64,000 bases of DNA from Nitrososphaera sp. (GCA_029263715.1 JAJUFP010000002.1:183236-247235), one strand, 5' to 3'. Shown: positions 15,354 through 24,915, counted from the stretch's first letter. The notes: generated by a model from the letters alone, not told the origin. Translations and numbers: made by a program.

Positions 15354-18209
15354 ATGGCAGACCAAGAGCTAGCAAGACAAAAGATCAAGGCTCTTGTTGA
15401 CAAGTATGATCGGTTAAAGAAAGAAGGCAGGCTCTCAAGATATAACGAGGAAAACACAAAAGCCGAATTTATCGAACCTCTATTCGAAGCTCTTGGATGG
15501 GACGTACGAAATACCTATCATCCTGATGAAGTTACAAGAGAAGAAAAAATCTCCAAGGACAGAGTTGATTACAGCTTTAGAATCAATGGCATACCAAAGT
15601 TCTTCTTAGAAGCTAAAGCACTTCGAGAGAATCTAGATAACCAAAAATTCGTAGAGCAGTCAATCAACTATTCCTGGCATAAGGGCTGCACCTGGGCTGT
15701 ACTGACAGATTTTGAAAGCGTCAAGATATTCAATGCAGAATGGCGCGCTTCTGATTATACACAAAGTCATCTAAAGACTATTGCATGTTACGAATTTCTC
15801 CAAAGGTTTGACGAATTATGGCTCTTATCAAAGGAGAGCTTCCAGCAAGGGCTGCTGGACAAGGAGGCGGAAAAATGGGGCAAGAAAACAAAGAAGACTC
15901 CAGTAGACAAACAACTGCTAGCAGACTTCACAAGATTTAGAGAAACACTATCCAAGAACATCACAAAGCTGAACCAGAGCAAGAATCTTTCACAAGAAGA
16001 ACTAGATGAAGCAACACAGAGGATTCTGGACAGGTTAATTTTCATTCGATATTGCGAGGATAAGGGTCTGGAAGAAAAGAAGCTGATATCGAACTTGAGG
16101 GAATGGGGAAGCAGGGGAAAAGGACAATTAGTAAGAAGTATCAGGGAAGTTTATGCGTACTTTGATAGACTCTATAATAGTAAGATTTTTTCTAAACACC
16201 TCTGTGACGAACTAGAAATAGACAATGAAGTGTTACATGAAATAATCGAAGGACTTCACTATACAAAGGATAGATCAATAGCATATGACTTTTCTGCAAT
16301 TGAGGCTGATGTGTTAGGAAACATCTATGAGCAGTATCTTGGTCATATTCTAAAGAAAACAACTAAGACCGCAAAACTTACTGAAAGTCAGGCTCATAGA
16401 AAAGAACAGGGTATCTACTATACTCCGACCTACATAGTTGATTATATTGTGAAGAACACGCTCGGAAAGATGCTGGAGGATAAAAAAGTCAATCCAGATA
16501 GAATCAGAATCTTGGACATGGCGTGCGGTTCAGGCTCGTTTCTGATAAAGACTTTTGATATATTAAATGAGTATTACATTAAGCATGATAAAGATTATAT
16601 CCAGACTACTCTCGATGCGAGCGTTGAAAATGGGATATATTCTAAGAAGCTGAAGATGCTGCAGAATAACATATTCGGAGTTGATCTGGATCGACAAGCG
16701 GTGGAAGTAGCACAACTTAATCTATTGCTAAAAGTTGCAGAGAAAGGACAAAGGCTTCCTTTACTTCAACAAAATATCAAACAGGGAAATTCTTTAATTG
16801 ACAGTTCATTTTCTCCGGAGGACAGAGCCTTCAAATGGAAAGATGAATTCCCACAAATTACGCAAGAAGGGGGATTTGATGTGATAATTGGAAACCCTCC
16901 TTACGTGCGTCAAGAGACGATTAGTCAGCACAAGGAATACTTGTCAATGAACTACAAAGTTTATCATCCTGCGGCGGATTTGTATACTTACTTTATCGAA
17001 AGAGGTGTTTCTCTCCTCCGAGAGGGCGGATATATGGGTATAATAGTATCCAACAAATGGCTCAGAGCAACCTATGGTGAAAAATTGCGAAGATGGCTTA
17101 AGCAGCTGCAAATATCGGAAATTATAGATTTTGGCGATCTTCCAGTATTTGAAGATGCGACTACTTATCCGTGTATACTGATTTTGAGAAAAGCCCCGGC
17201 AAAGAAAACATTTGATGTCACACGAGTGCAATCATTGAATTTCGATACTCTTAACAGCTACGTTAGTAAACAAAAGTATTCGATCAACCAAGAAAACCTA
17301 CAAGACTCAGGATGGTCGTTGGCGGGTAGAGATAAGGGTGGCATCATAGATAAGATAAGGCAAACAGGGATACCACTCGGCGAATACGTACAAGAGAGGA
17401 TTTACAGAGGCATATTGACAGGTCTTAATGAAGCCTTTGTAATTGATAGAGAAACAAGAGATAAGCTTGTAGCAAAAGATAGGAAAAGCGCCGAGCTTTT
17501 GAAACCATTTGCAGCTGGGCGTGACATTAAGCGCTACTTACCTTTAGATCCCAACAAATATCTGATCTCTATTCCTTACGGGTGGACTCGAAAACAGATT
17601 GCTGACCAAAAAGATGCATGGGGTTGGTTTGAACGAAGTTACCCTGCAATTGCCGCGCATCTGAAGCCTTTCGAAAAGGATGCAATTAAAAGATACGATA
17701 AAGGAGAATATTGGTGGGAGCTGCGTTCTTGTGCTTATTACTCTGAATTTGAAAAACCCAAGATAATGCTTCCTGACATTTCGCTTCGGGGAAACTTCAC
17801 ATTGGACAAGAAAGGACAGTTTTACTGTGTTAATACTGCATACATAATTTCAAGCTCCGACCTATACCTCTTAGGTATACTAAATTCGAAGCTAATTACC
17901 TTCTTTTATCAGAACATATCCTCCACTATAAGAGGCGGCTATCTAAGATTCATTTTTCAATACTTAGTACAACTTCCAATTTTTCCAAAAGAAAAAGCAC
18001 CTTCTACTACGAACATCATGGAAAGATTGGTCGCCAGTATGTTGTCCTTAAATGAAAAACTTAGCATGATGGGTGACAAGAAAACAGACGAAAGGGCAAG
18101 AATAGTGGAGGAGATAAAGAAAGTCGATGCTGAAATTGATGAGCTAGTCTACAAACTATATGGCATCACCGAAGAAGAAAAGAAAATCATTGAAGAAAGC
18201 ATAAGATGA
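15354..18209 (+). CDS. Single-chain restriction-modification enzyme (type IIG, Eco57I-like)
   Basis: 951 residues with three parts. Residues about 25-180 are a type I HsdR-like nuclease domain (DYSFRINGIPKFFLEAKAL, D...ExK). Residues about 350-620 are an N6-adenine methyltransferase (DMACGSGSFL, NPPYVRQE) with the Eco57I opening YYTPTYIVDYIV. The C-terminal third is a TaqI-like specificity domain. No separate S or R subunit is nearby, so it is self-contained. Base composition is more AT-rich than the flanks, suggesting acquisition. ATG 15354 follows a TATA-like TTCTTATAGTG at about 34 nt. Confidence 0.92.
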   Translation: MADQELARQKIKALVDKYDRLKKEGRLSRYNEENTKAEFIEPLFEALGWDVRNTYHPDEVTREEKISKDRVDYSFRINGIPKFFLEAKALRENLDNQKFVEQSINYSWHKGCTWAVLTDFESVKIFNAEWRASDYTQSHLKTIACYEFLQRFDELWLLSKESFQQGLLDKEAEKWGKKTKKTPVDKQLLADFTRFRETLSKNITKLNQSKNLSQEELDEATQRILDRLIFIRYCEDKGLEEKKLISNLREWGSRGKGQLVRSIREVYAYFDRLYNSKIFSKHLCDELEIDNEVLHEIIEGLHYTKDRSIAYDFSAIEADVLGNIYEQYLGHILKKTTKTAKLTESQAHRKEQGIYYTPTYIVDYIVKNTLGKMLEDKKVNPDRIRILDMACGSGSFLIKTFDILNEYYIKHDKDYIQTTLDASVENGIYSKKLKMLQNNIFGVDLDRQAVEVAQLNLLLKVAEKGQRLPLLQQNIKQGNSLIDSSFSPEDRAFKWKDEFPQITQEGGFDVIIGNPPYVRQETISQHKEYLSMNYKVYHPAADLYTYFIERGVSLLREGGYMGIIVSNKWLRATYGEKLRRWLKQLQISEIIDFGDLPVFEDATTYPCILILRKAPAKKTFDVTRVQSLNFDTLNSYVSKQKYSINQENLQDSGWSLAGRDKGGIIDKIRQTGIPLGEYVQERIYRGILTGLNEAFVIDRETRDKLVAKDRKSAELLKPFAAGRDIKRYLPLDPNKYLISIPYGWTRKQIADQKDAWGWFERSYPAIAAHLKPFEKDAIKRYDKGEYWWELRSCAYYSEFEKPKIMLPDISLRGNFTLDKKGQFYCVNTAYIISSSDLYLLGILNSKLITFFYQNISSTIRGGYLRFIFQYLVQLPIFPKEKAPSTTNIMERLVASMLSLNEKLSMMGDKKTDERARIVEEIKKVDAEIDELVYKLYGITEEEKKIIEESIR

Positions 18210-18259
18210 TGGATCCCTTCTGTTGCAATACTTCTTAAATTGCAAATACCTATCATTTT

Positions 18260-19054
18260 TCAATCGGTTTGAAGGAACTTTAGCATGATCCTCCGTTCTG
18301 CAATTACGCCGTCAGACTCTGGCAGGTCCTTGGTCAATCTAACAAGGGCTACATCCCAGTATTTCCTTGCTTCTGAAAGCCTAGACTCATCAAAGATCAG
18401 CTCCGGTGCAAACTTGACGCCTGTAGTATCGCATTTTTGAATCAAGAGGTTTTTTACAGTCTTTACATCCGGGTTTTTCTCTTTCATCAGCCTCCAGACA
18501 TCATAGTAATCTCTGGCCCTAGTCCTCTGGATCATGCTTCTTATCTTTTCCACAATTATTTCATTTAGCGAATATGCCGTTGCCTCAAACTCAGGAATAT
18601 CAGGATATTCAGGGCTCACCTTGATCCTGACTGGTTTGTCGACCATCTTTTCTGTCAGCGATATGTCGTGGGCAATCCGGTTCTTGTACTGAATTGGCCC
18701 TACAAACTGCACGTTGGCAAAGATGCCGTACTTTGTACTTTCAAAGTCACCAAATGAAAAGGTTATTCCGCTGCTGCCGTTAAGTAGCCTGAAAACCGCG
18801 TCAAACCCATTTTTCACCGTCCCGGCTTCGACCTTCCCAATGACAGTAAAATCCAGATCTTCAGAAAGCCGCCACTCTGGCAAGTACACTTTTCTTATGG
18901 CTGTGCCGCCCTTGAAAGCAAGTATGTCTCCCAGTGGCGAGTCTCTGGAATAGATGCCGCTTAACAGCCATGTCAGAGCATAGTCTTTTTCAAGGGTGAC
19001 TATATCAAAGCCAGTCTTTCTTGCAAGCTTCCTGAGGGCGGCTGCGTCCATCAA
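18260..19054 (-). CDS. AbiEii-type nucleotidyltransferase toxin
   Basis: 264 residues. The nucleotidyltransferase signature is clear: FKGGTAIRKVYLPEWRLSEDLDFTV (GG[T/S] ... D-x-D) at about residues 46-70, and a C-terminal helical region with RARDYYDVWRL. AbiEii enzymes modify tRNA acceptor ends and arrest growth during phage infection. It overlaps the upstream AbiEi gene by 4 nt, giving translational coupling and confirming the pair. Confidence 0.9.
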   Translation of the reverse strand: MMDAAALRKLARKTGFDIVTLEKDYALTWLLSGIYSRDSPLGDILAFKGGTAIRKVYLPEWRLSEDLDFTVIGKVEAGTVKNGFDAVFRLLNGSSGITFSFGDFESTKYGIFANVQFVGPIQYKNRIAHDISLTEKMVDKPVRIKVSPEYPDIPEFEATAYSLNEIIVEKIRSMIQRTRARDYYDVWRLMKEKNPDVKTVKNLLIQKCDTTGVKFAPELIFDESRLSEARKYWDVALVRLTKDLPESDGVIAERRIMLKFLQTD

Positions 19055-19872
19055 TGTCCCATCCAGCTGGTCAGCTCTTCTTTCGTCCTGTTCAGCATGA
19101 GGCCATACCTTGGAGAATAGCGAGTCTTTTCAAGCCGTTTGGGAGCCAGGGGGTCAAGCCATCTATAACCGGAAAACTTTGCCGATGCGATCTCTTCGCG
19201 TACCTGTCTTTCTATATCCAAGACTTCCAGTATGTATCCAAGTCTTCTAGTTACTACGCTTATTCCAAGCCTTTTTGCAAGGTCAAGCGCCTTTACAAAG
19301 TCGATCTCTTTTCTTCCGTTCCATATCCCCTTGACTGCCTCTTCAAGGCCGCCGCAGTATCTGGGATACATGAGGCAGTCCAGGACAGTCTTTTCTCTGG
19401 AAGAGATCTTGAACTTGGAGCCTGCTATCTCTTGCTCCATAAACCCAAAGAACCGGTCTTTTGATAGCGTGATAAATTCAAACTTGGTTGGCCCGTATTC
19501 AAGGTTCCTCTTTCTTTTGGTTGTGGCGACAAACACTGTCCTTGGTGCTTGCTCTGTCATATGCCAATAGTTGAGGGCGGACCAGAATCCGATGTAATAT
19601 GGATTGACCAGGCTTGGTACTATGAGAAACGGAACCTCCGTCCAAGAACCCTGGTAGCCAGCCTTTGCTGGAACAAGCAGGTATTTGCCGCGCTCTATCT
19701 CCTCTACCCTGCCCTTCTTTCTCAGACGGTACAGTATGTTCTTTATCGAGGCGTCTGAAGTTTGAAGTATCCTGTGCGCGTCTCTGGCCCCAAATACCGT
19801 CCTGCCCTCTTCTTCTAAGGTGAAGAGCAGTTTCAACTCGTTTGAGCCCAGTCTTATTTTTTCTGTAAGCAT
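19051..19872 (-). CDS. AbiEi-type antitoxin and autoregulator
   Basis: 273 residues from ATG 19872 (MLTEKIRLGSNELKLLFTLE); a TTG at 19887 is less likely because it lies inside the operator. The N-terminal winged helix (residues about 10-65, HRILQTSDASIKNILYRLRK) binds DNA and the C-terminal domain antagonises the toxin. AbiEi proteins are known to repress their own operon. Here two direct repeats sit just before the ATG, suiting that role. Confidence 0.85.
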   Translation of the reverse strand: MLTEKIRLGSNELKLLFTLEEEGRTVFGARDAHRILQTSDASIKNILYRLRKKGRVEEIERGKYLLVPAKAGYQGSWTEVPFLIVPSLVNPYYIGFWSALNYWHMTEQAPRTVFVATTKRKRNLEYGPTKFEFITLSKDRFFGFMEQEIAGSKFKISSREKTVLDCLMYPRYCGGLEEAVKGIWNGRKEIDFVKALDLAKRLGISVVTRRLGYILEVLDIERQVREEIASAKFSGYRWLDPLAPKRLEKTRYSPRYGLMLNRTKEELTSWMGH

Positions 19873-19878
19873 AGTCTT

Positions 19879-19903
19879 GTTACACAAGACTTTCGTTACA
19901 CAA
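19879..19903 (-). repeat. Direct repeat operator of the AbiE operon
   Basis: GTTACACAA occurs at 19879-19887 and 19895-19903 (TTGTGTAAC twice on the coding strand), start-to-start 16 bp. The repeats lie between a TATA-like TATTAATATT and the ATG at 19872, so a bound protein would block transcription. AbiEi autoregulation through paired sites is known; binding here is inferred. Confidence 0.6.
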
Positions 19904-20048
19904 ATATTAATAGATGACGGTGTAAATTGGTCGGAGACAGGCCTCTTAAAGGTCGCCGTTTATGAAATCCTCGTGAACATATTTACCGTACATCAGGAAC
20001 ATTAAATCTCGTAAAACAGTTATACGCAAAAGGGGAGTAGGAGTAACG

Positions 20049-20228
20049 ATGGCTTTAAAGCGCGCGTCTAAGGCGCAAGGCGGCCTCTGGCCTGAAGAGA
20101 TCGAAGCATGGAGGAAAATAGACAGCGGCCAGACAGAGATGGTGACAAAGACGGCAGAACAGTTTCATGCTGACATGAAGAGGTATCTTGATGCACGCCA
20201 AAAGACTGGCAAAGGACGTCGAAAATAA
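20049..20228 (+). CDS. Small charged hypothetical protein
   Basis: 59 residues: MALKRASKAQGGLWPEEIEA..., ending in the basic tail QKTGKGRRK. Mostly helical, no cysteine or membrane segment. A TATA-like AGTTATACGC sits 30 nt before the ATG, and an AGGAG lies closer. It ends 12 bp from the convergent protease gene. Family not recognised. Confidence 0.55.
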   Translation: MALKRASKAQGGLWPEEIEAWRKIDSGQTEMVTKTAEQFHADMKRYLDARQKTGKGRRK

Positions 20229-20240
20229 GGGATCTACAAC

Positions 20241-20702
20241 TTAACGTCTCTTGGGAGGCCTGAGCACCAACTTTCCTGTTGTCTCCCTGAATGTTATATC
20301 AAAGATCCTGAAAAATGTGAAGCGGCCCAAAAGGGCGTAACTTTCAAGATTGTTGCTGTCCATAGTCCGGAGCGGAACGGTTACAGGCATCTCTCCCAGA
20401 GGGATGCTTTGGTTCCCTTTTAGCAATTCTGCACTGACCTTGGCTGACGCCGTATCAAATGGACCGGAGGCACTCCTTGATTTCTTGGGCTCCGACAGCT
20501 TTAACTCCAGTATATCCGCAATCTCTTTGGGGATAAAAGAAGTGTCGGCCCCTGAATCAACAAGCATGGCCAGTCTGAAGGTCTTTGTGCCGTTGACAAG
20601 CCTGATCTCGACTCGAGGCCTGGGAACAACCCTTCCATCAAACCTGTCGTTGACGTACTTGAAGGTCAGAGTACGGGATGTTCCTCTGGACTTGAAACCC
20701 AA
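20241..20702 (-). CDS. Retropepsin-like aspartic protease
   Basis: 153 residues. The single active-site motif AMLVDSGADTSFIPKEIA (D-S-G-A) and the downstream ALLGRFTFFRIFDITF fit retroviral-type (gag-polyprotein-like) aspartic proteases, which work as homodimers. No signal peptide, so it is cytoplasmic. It is 27 bp downstream of the DUF5678 gene on the same strand, a recurring neighbour arrangement in archaea, suggesting a shared job. Substrate unknown. Confidence 0.82.
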   Translation of the reverse strand: MGFKSRGTSRTLTFKYVNDRFDGRVVPRPRVEIRLVNGTKTFRLAMLVDSGADTSFIPKEIADILELKLSEPKKSRSASGPFDTASAKVSAELLKGNQSIPLGEMPVTVPLRTMDSNNLESYALLGRFTFFRIFDITFRETTGKLVLRPPKRR

Positions 20703-20729
20703 CGAGTAGAGACAGAACCGCGCATTTAT

Positions 20730-20927
20730 TTAAAGAATGAGTGTCTCTTGCTCTTTTGGTATTCTTGCAAACAGCGGCTCTTTGTTCCCTGCTTTTTTCA
20801 TGGCCTCTTCATAAACTTGTTTCAGATCGTCGCCGCTGGCTATGACCTCCTTGTCAAGAATCGCCACCCACTTGCCTGCGTACCTGGACATGTCAGTTAC
20901 GGAGTAGAACTCAAACTCGTGGGTCAT
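20730..20927 (-). CDS. DUF5678-family small protein
   Basis: 65 residues. YAGKWVAILDKEVIASGDDL and PLFARIPKEQETLIL are the family's two blocks. First gene of a two-gene operon with the aspartic protease. Function unknown. Confidence 0.82.
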   Translation of the reverse strand: MTHEFEFYSVTDMSRYAGKWVAILDKEVIASGDDLKQVYEEAMKKAGNKEPLFARIPKEQETLIL

Positions 20928-21010
20928 GTATTAACACTGCAATTACTTTGTGATAAATGTATCTTGCTTTCCGGTGCTGCCAGCAAAACCAACTCAATAT
21001 CCACCCAGAT

Positions 21011-21022
21011 TCCTTATATAGG
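21011..21022 (+). promoter_or_regulatory. TATA box of the sugar nucleotidyltransferase operon
   Basis: TCCTTATATAGG lies about 30 nt before ATG 21048, placing the transcript start within a few bases of the start codon. It supports ATG 21048 over the longer open frame reaching back to 20748. Confidence 0.65.
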
Positions 21023-21047
21023 GCATCCAAGTACGAGCCTTGAAACC

Positions 21048-21755
21048 ATGAAGGCAGTCATACTTGCCGGCGGCCTGGGAACGCGGCTGCAGCCCTACAC
21101 GTACTTTCTGCCAAAGCCGATGCTCCCCCTTGGAAACAAGCCGGTATTGCAACACATAGTCGAGTGGCTCAGAGACTCCGGCAACATCAAGGACATCATC
21201 ATCTGCGTGTCTTATCTGAGAAAGACCATCGAGGATTATTTCGGAGACGGACAGGAATTTGGAGTAAAAATCCAGTATGCAAGGTCGGAAACCCCCCTTG
21301 CCACCGCCGGCCAGCTCAAGACTGCTGAAAGGTTCCTTGACGCCCCCTTCGTTCTTGCCTACGGCGACTCGGTCTACGAGTTCAACCTTGCAGACATGAT
21401 AAAGGAGCATGAAAAATGCAAGTCCATTGTAACCATGGCCCTTATGCCCTTTTCCATGAAGGTGCCGTACGGCATCATCGACCTAAGCGAAAATGGCGAG
21501 ATAATCGCATGGCGAGAAAAGCCGGACCTTTACGCCGGCCTTATCAACATTGGCTGCTACGTCATGCAACCTGATTTTTTAAAGCTCATACCCCAGGCCG
21601 GCTCGTACGGCATGGACAAGGCCCTGATGGCGGCCATGGAAAAAAAGATGCTGGTGCGCGGCTTTCGGGTCACCGGCACTTTTACCGACATTGGAGACAA
21701 GCAGTCCTTTGAGGAGGCCAACAAGCGCTTTACCGACAGGCTGGGCAAGATATGA
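21048..21755 (+). CDS. Sugar-1-phosphate nucleotidyltransferase
   Basis: 235 residues from ATG 21048. The opening MKAVILAGGLGTRLQPYTY and PKPMLPLGNKPVLQH are the nucleotide-binding signature of RmlA/GalU/ManC-type enzymes; AYGDSVYEF holds the metal-binding Asp. There is no C-terminal left-handed helix, so it is a catalytic domain only. The next gene overlaps by 4 nt and may supply the hexapeptide part. Provides NDP-sugars for glycan synthesis; the sugar cannot be told. Confidence 0.9.
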   Translation: MKAVILAGGLGTRLQPYTYFLPKPMLPLGNKPVLQHIVEWLRDSGNIKDIIICVSYLRKTIEDYFGDGQEFGVKIQYARSETPLATAGQLKTAERFLDAPFVLAYGDSVYEFNLADMIKEHEKCKSIVTMALMPFSMKVPYGIIDLSENGEIIAWREKPDLYAGLINIGCYVMQPDFLKLIPQAGSYGMDKALMAAMEKKMLVRGFRVTGTFTDIGDKQSFEEANKRFTDRLGKI

Positions 21756-22999
21756 CCATCGCAGTCTTTGAAGACCAGTGCTGGCAGAACTTACAGCCCC
21801 TCAGCCTTACGCGGCCGGCCTTTGACATCAAGGTGGGCGCCCACTCGTTTCTAGAAGAGTTTTCCCATGCTCACGGCCAAAAGCCAGACATGCTTCTGGC
21901 AAGGCAGTACCTGTCAAAGGTTGCGCAGGAAGAACACCCAGACATCCCGGTAAACCAAGACACAGACGGAGACACGCTCTTTGTCAACGGCCTAGTCCAT
22001 CCTGCAGTGCTGGACATTGAGCGTTTTCTTAAAGTAAGCCACAGTTTTGCCGTAACCTCGCAGGGCCGGCTGATTGTCGGCAGGTTGCCAAAAAAGTCTG
22101 CCCAGTACCTTGCAGCACAGGTCTTGCAGGGCAAAGCCATCAGCTTGAAGAAGCTGGACGTATCCAAATCAACAGACCTGGGCCCAAGCCCGGAAGGAGT
22201 CCTGACAAACATCTGGGACATTATCCGTGTTCTTGAAAACTCGCTGGCAACCCAGACTGCCTTTTCGCAGAGCAGTGCAGACCTTGAGGGGATCCACGTT
22301 CTTGGCCAGCATCCTGTTGTTATTGACGGCGCGCAAGTCGAGGAGGGCACGGTCATAGACAATCGAAAGGCCGGCGTTTACATCGGGCCAGACGCCTACA
22401 TCCAGCAGTGCAGGATAACCGGCCCGGCGTACATCGAGGGCAAGACCCAGGTCAAGCAGTTTTCGATAATCGAGTCCAGCTACATCGGATACAACTGCCG
22501 TGTTGGCGGAGAGATAGAGCATTCCATAATCATGGACCATTCAAACAAGGCCCATGACGGCTTTCTGGGTCACTCGTACGTCGGCCAGTGGGTCAACATA
22601 GGCGCCATGACCACCACATCGGACCTAAAGATGACGTACGGCAAGATCAAGATGGCCGGCCAGGACACCGGCCAGAACAAGGTGGGCTCTTTTTTTGCCG
22701 ACATGGTCAAGACATCCATTGGGACGCTTATTTACAGCGGCCTGAGGCTTGGAGTCTCGTCACATCTGCATGGCCTTGTCTCCGGCGACGTGCCGGCCTT
22801 TACCATGTACGGCAAGGGCGTGGGCGGCAAAAACGTCGAGCTGGAACTTGCCTCGGCCATGGAGACGCAGCGGCGCATGATGTCACGCCGGGACAGGCCC
22901 ATGAGCAAGGCATACGAGCAGATGATAGAGCACATCTTTGGGATGACCGCGCCGGCAAGAAAGAAGGACGGCGTGAGAAAGGGCCGGTTTTCCGTCTAG
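21752..22999 (+). CDS. GlmU-like sugar nucleotidyl-/acyltransferase protein
   Basis: 415 residues. The first third (MTIAVFEDQCWQNLQPLSLTR) looks like a divergent nucleotidyltransferase domain without the GGxGTR loop. The last half has hexapeptide-repeat left-handed beta-helix sequence (AYIEGKTQ, SYIGYNCRVGGEIEHSII, GAMTTTSDLK). This layout matches the GlmU-like family next to sugar nucleotidyltransferases in archaea. Start overlaps the upstream stop (ATGA). Catalysis of the N-terminal domain is uncertain. Confidence 0.82.
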   Translation: MTIAVFEDQCWQNLQPLSLTRPAFDIKVGAHSFLEEFSHAHGQKPDMLLARQYLSKVAQEEHPDIPVNQDTDGDTLFVNGLVHPAVLDIERFLKVSHSFAVTSQGRLIVGRLPKKSAQYLAAQVLQGKAISLKKLDVSKSTDLGPSPEGVLTNIWDIIRVLENSLATQTAFSQSSADLEGIHVLGQHPVVIDGAQVEEGTVIDNRKAGVYIGPDAYIQQCRITGPAYIEGKTQVKQFSIIESSYIGYNCRVGGEIEHSIIMDHSNKAHDGFLGHSYVGQWVNIGAMTTTSDLKMTYGKIKMAGQDTGQNKVGSFFADMVKTSIGTLIYSGLRLGVSSHLHGLVSGDVPAFTMYGKGVGGKNVELELASAMETQRRMMSRRDRPMSKAYEQMIEHIFGMTAPARKKDGVRKGRFSV

Positions 23000-24430
23000 C
23001 TACATGTAGCTGATGCCCTGCTTTTCCTTCCACAGCCCCAGGCGCTGGTGCAGCCAGGGGTAAAAGTTGGCGTCGCCGTGCTCAAACTCTTTTTTGATTA
23101 TCCGGATTATCTTTTTTGATACCTGGCCGGGCCGGCCGTAGATCTGCTTCTTTTTGGGCACCCAGTCGCTTCTGCAAGCCTCCCTAACCATGCTGGCTAT
23201 CCAATCAGAGCTGAGGGGCGGAACCAGCACGTTGCTTTTTGCGTCAAAGACCGTCTCCGGCCTGTCGGTGTTGAGCCGGACCGTCAGCGACGCGACCTTG
23301 GGAAAATACAACAGTTCTTCTTGCATCGAGCCCGAGTCGGTCATCTCGGCCCAGCAGTGACCGCTGTCCAGAAACTCGATGACGTTTCCATACTCCTTCC
23401 AGAGCGGCGTTATCAAGAACTTGCCTGGATGGTCGTCGGCAAGCCTCTGTACCTGAGATTCAAGGCCGTACTGGCTTAATGCTGCAGCCGTGGCGTTGAG
23501 CATGACTAGAACTATCTTTTGATCCGAATTAACCACAAGTTCTTTTAGCGCGCCGATTATGGACGTAAAGCGCCGCTGCGTCAGGTTCTCACGGCGGTGT
23601 ATGTCCATCCTTATCCACTGGCCGGACTCTAGCTGCGGGTAGATCTCAAATATACTTTGAGTGGGTTTTGACTTGCGCTTGATGTCTATGGCGTCGACGA
23701 CAGAGTTGCCAACGACATGGACAAACTCTTCCGGGTAGCCCTCCCTTACCAGGTGCTCCTTGTTCAGCTGCGTTGGCGCAAAAAAGAACTGGGTGCCAGC
23801 AGAGCATATCCAGGTGTCTATCTGCTCCGGGAAGGGCTCCTCCCTTGCTAAAAACCACTCGCCCTCAAACTGGTTTTCCACCAGCCTCTGGATGGCCTGC
23901 CGCGTGGGCTTTGTGCCGGGGCTCATCCTCTTCATGGCGGCCGGGCTCATGGACCGAAGGCCGGCCTCGTTTTGCGCCACCTTCTGGCCCATGCCAAAGA
24001 CCCATGCCAGGGGGGCGATGCCGGCCACAAGGGTGTCGCCGTGCACTATGGGCAAGAGCGATTCATTGCCATACTTTTTGCAGTGCCGGCCAAAGTATCC
24101 GAATTTCAAGATGAGCTCGCTGGCCTTCTCCATCAGGTCTCCTCGGATCTGCAGGTTGCAGCCCACAAACTCCTGCAGGCTGAACTCCTGTATGCCAAAA
24201 CCCAAAAGCTCATCAAAGTGCTGGCCGGTGTTTATGACAAAGGCCGGCAGCTTCTCCTTTGCCGCCTCTATCATCAGCGGCGCCTGCTTGTAAAAGTCCG
24301 GCTTTGTCCCCGTCACCACTGCCAGGATGGGGCTTGAAGCCGCCCGGGCCTGCTCAAAGGCAGCGCCCAAGTTTCCAGAGATCTTGATGGGCAAAAGTTC
24401 CCGGGATACTGCAATCTCTTCATGGCTCAA
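23000..24430 (-). CDS. UDP-N-acetylglucosamine 2-epimerase-like enzyme
   Basis: 476 residues, somewhat longer than bacterial WecB (about 375) through an extended N-terminus and C-terminal tail. PAFVINTGQHFDELLGFGI, VHGDTLVAGIAPLAWVFG, VVGNSVVDAIDI and MTDSGSMQEELLYFPKVASLTVR correspond to the epimerase fold, including the conserved late DSGS/QEE loop. Converts UDP-GlcNAc to UDP-ManNAc for surface glycans. It converges with the GlmU-like gene and overlaps by 4 nt with the membrane-protein gene upstream of it. Confidence 0.87.
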   Translation of the reverse strand: MSHEEIAVSRELLPIKISGNLGAAFEQARAASSPILAVVTGTKPDFYKQAPLMIEAAKEKLPAFVINTGQHFDELLGFGIQEFSLQEFVGCNLQIRGDLMEKASELILKFGYFGRHCKKYGNESLLPIVHGDTLVAGIAPLAWVFGMGQKVAQNEAGLRSMSPAAMKRMSPGTKPTRQAIQRLVENQFEGEWFLAREEPFPEQIDTWICSAGTQFFFAPTQLNKEHLVREGYPEEFVHVVGNSVVDAIDIKRKSKPTQSIFEIYPQLESGQWIRMDIHRRENLTQRRFTSIIGALKELVVNSDQKIVLVMLNATAAALSQYGLESQVQRLADDHPGKFLITPLWKEYGNVIEFLDSGHCWAEMTDSGSMQEELLYFPKVASLTVRLNTDRPETVFDAKSNVLVPPLSSDWIASMVREACRSDWVPKKKQIYGRPGQVSKKIIRIIKKEFEHGDANFYPWLHQRLGLWKEKQGISYM

Positions 24431-24876
24431 CGGAGATCATCCAGCTGCCCGGCCGACTTTCTGCGGCTTGATATGGACAACAACAACCCGCCTATCCCGA
24501 TCACGCCGGCGCCGGCGGCCATGAACAGGTAGGGGACAACAGTTATGCCGCCCACCCGGTACTGGTCCTGTATCTGCGGCAGCATCCCTGATGCGGCTGC
24601 CATGCCGGCAACCATGATGGCGCCGGAGGCCAGGATCAAAAGTGCGGCCAGCTTGTTGCCGTAGCCGCGGCTCATGACAAAGGTGACGGCGGACAGGATG
24701 ATGCTTGGAGCCGCAGAGATGGAGACCTGCTGTATGAGAAGCCCGCCGGGGTCCACGACGCGCTGCGGTCCCTCACCCTCGGGGCCGATAAGGAAGTTGA
24801 AAAGCGAGATTATCAAGGCTACAAACATGACCGAAAGGCCGATGGACGCAACCGCAAGCCCGGTTTCTAGCTTCAT
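24427..24876 (-). CDS. Four-pass membrane protein
   Basis: 149 residues with four hydrophobic segments (GLAVASIGLSVMFVALIISLFNF in part; SIILSAVTFVMS; LAALLILASGAIMVAGMA; VVPYLFMAAGAGVIGIGGLLL). No charged active-site residues. Overlaps the epimerase start by 4 nt (ATGA), so the two are co-translated. Family not recognised. Confidence 0.7.
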   Translation of the reverse strand: MKLETGLAVASIGLSVMFVALIISLFNFLIGPEGEGPQRVVDPGGLLIQQVSISAAPSIILSAVTFVMSRGYGNKLAALLILASGAIMVAGMAAASGMLPQIQDQYRVGGITVVPYLFMAAGAGVIGIGGLLLSISSRRKSAGQLDDLR

Positions 24877-24915
24877 CTTTTATTCAATCTTTGCCGTTGG
24901 TAATTAAATCTTGGG

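Noticed and set aside
20748..21047. 100-codon upstream extension of the sugar nucleotidyltransferase
   Set aside because: TATA box at 21011 and the conserved MKAVILAGG start place translation at 21048; the extension is antisense to DUF5678.
23760..24293. 177-codon plus-strand frame
   Set aside because: Antisense shadow of the UDP-GlcNAc 2-epimerase gene.
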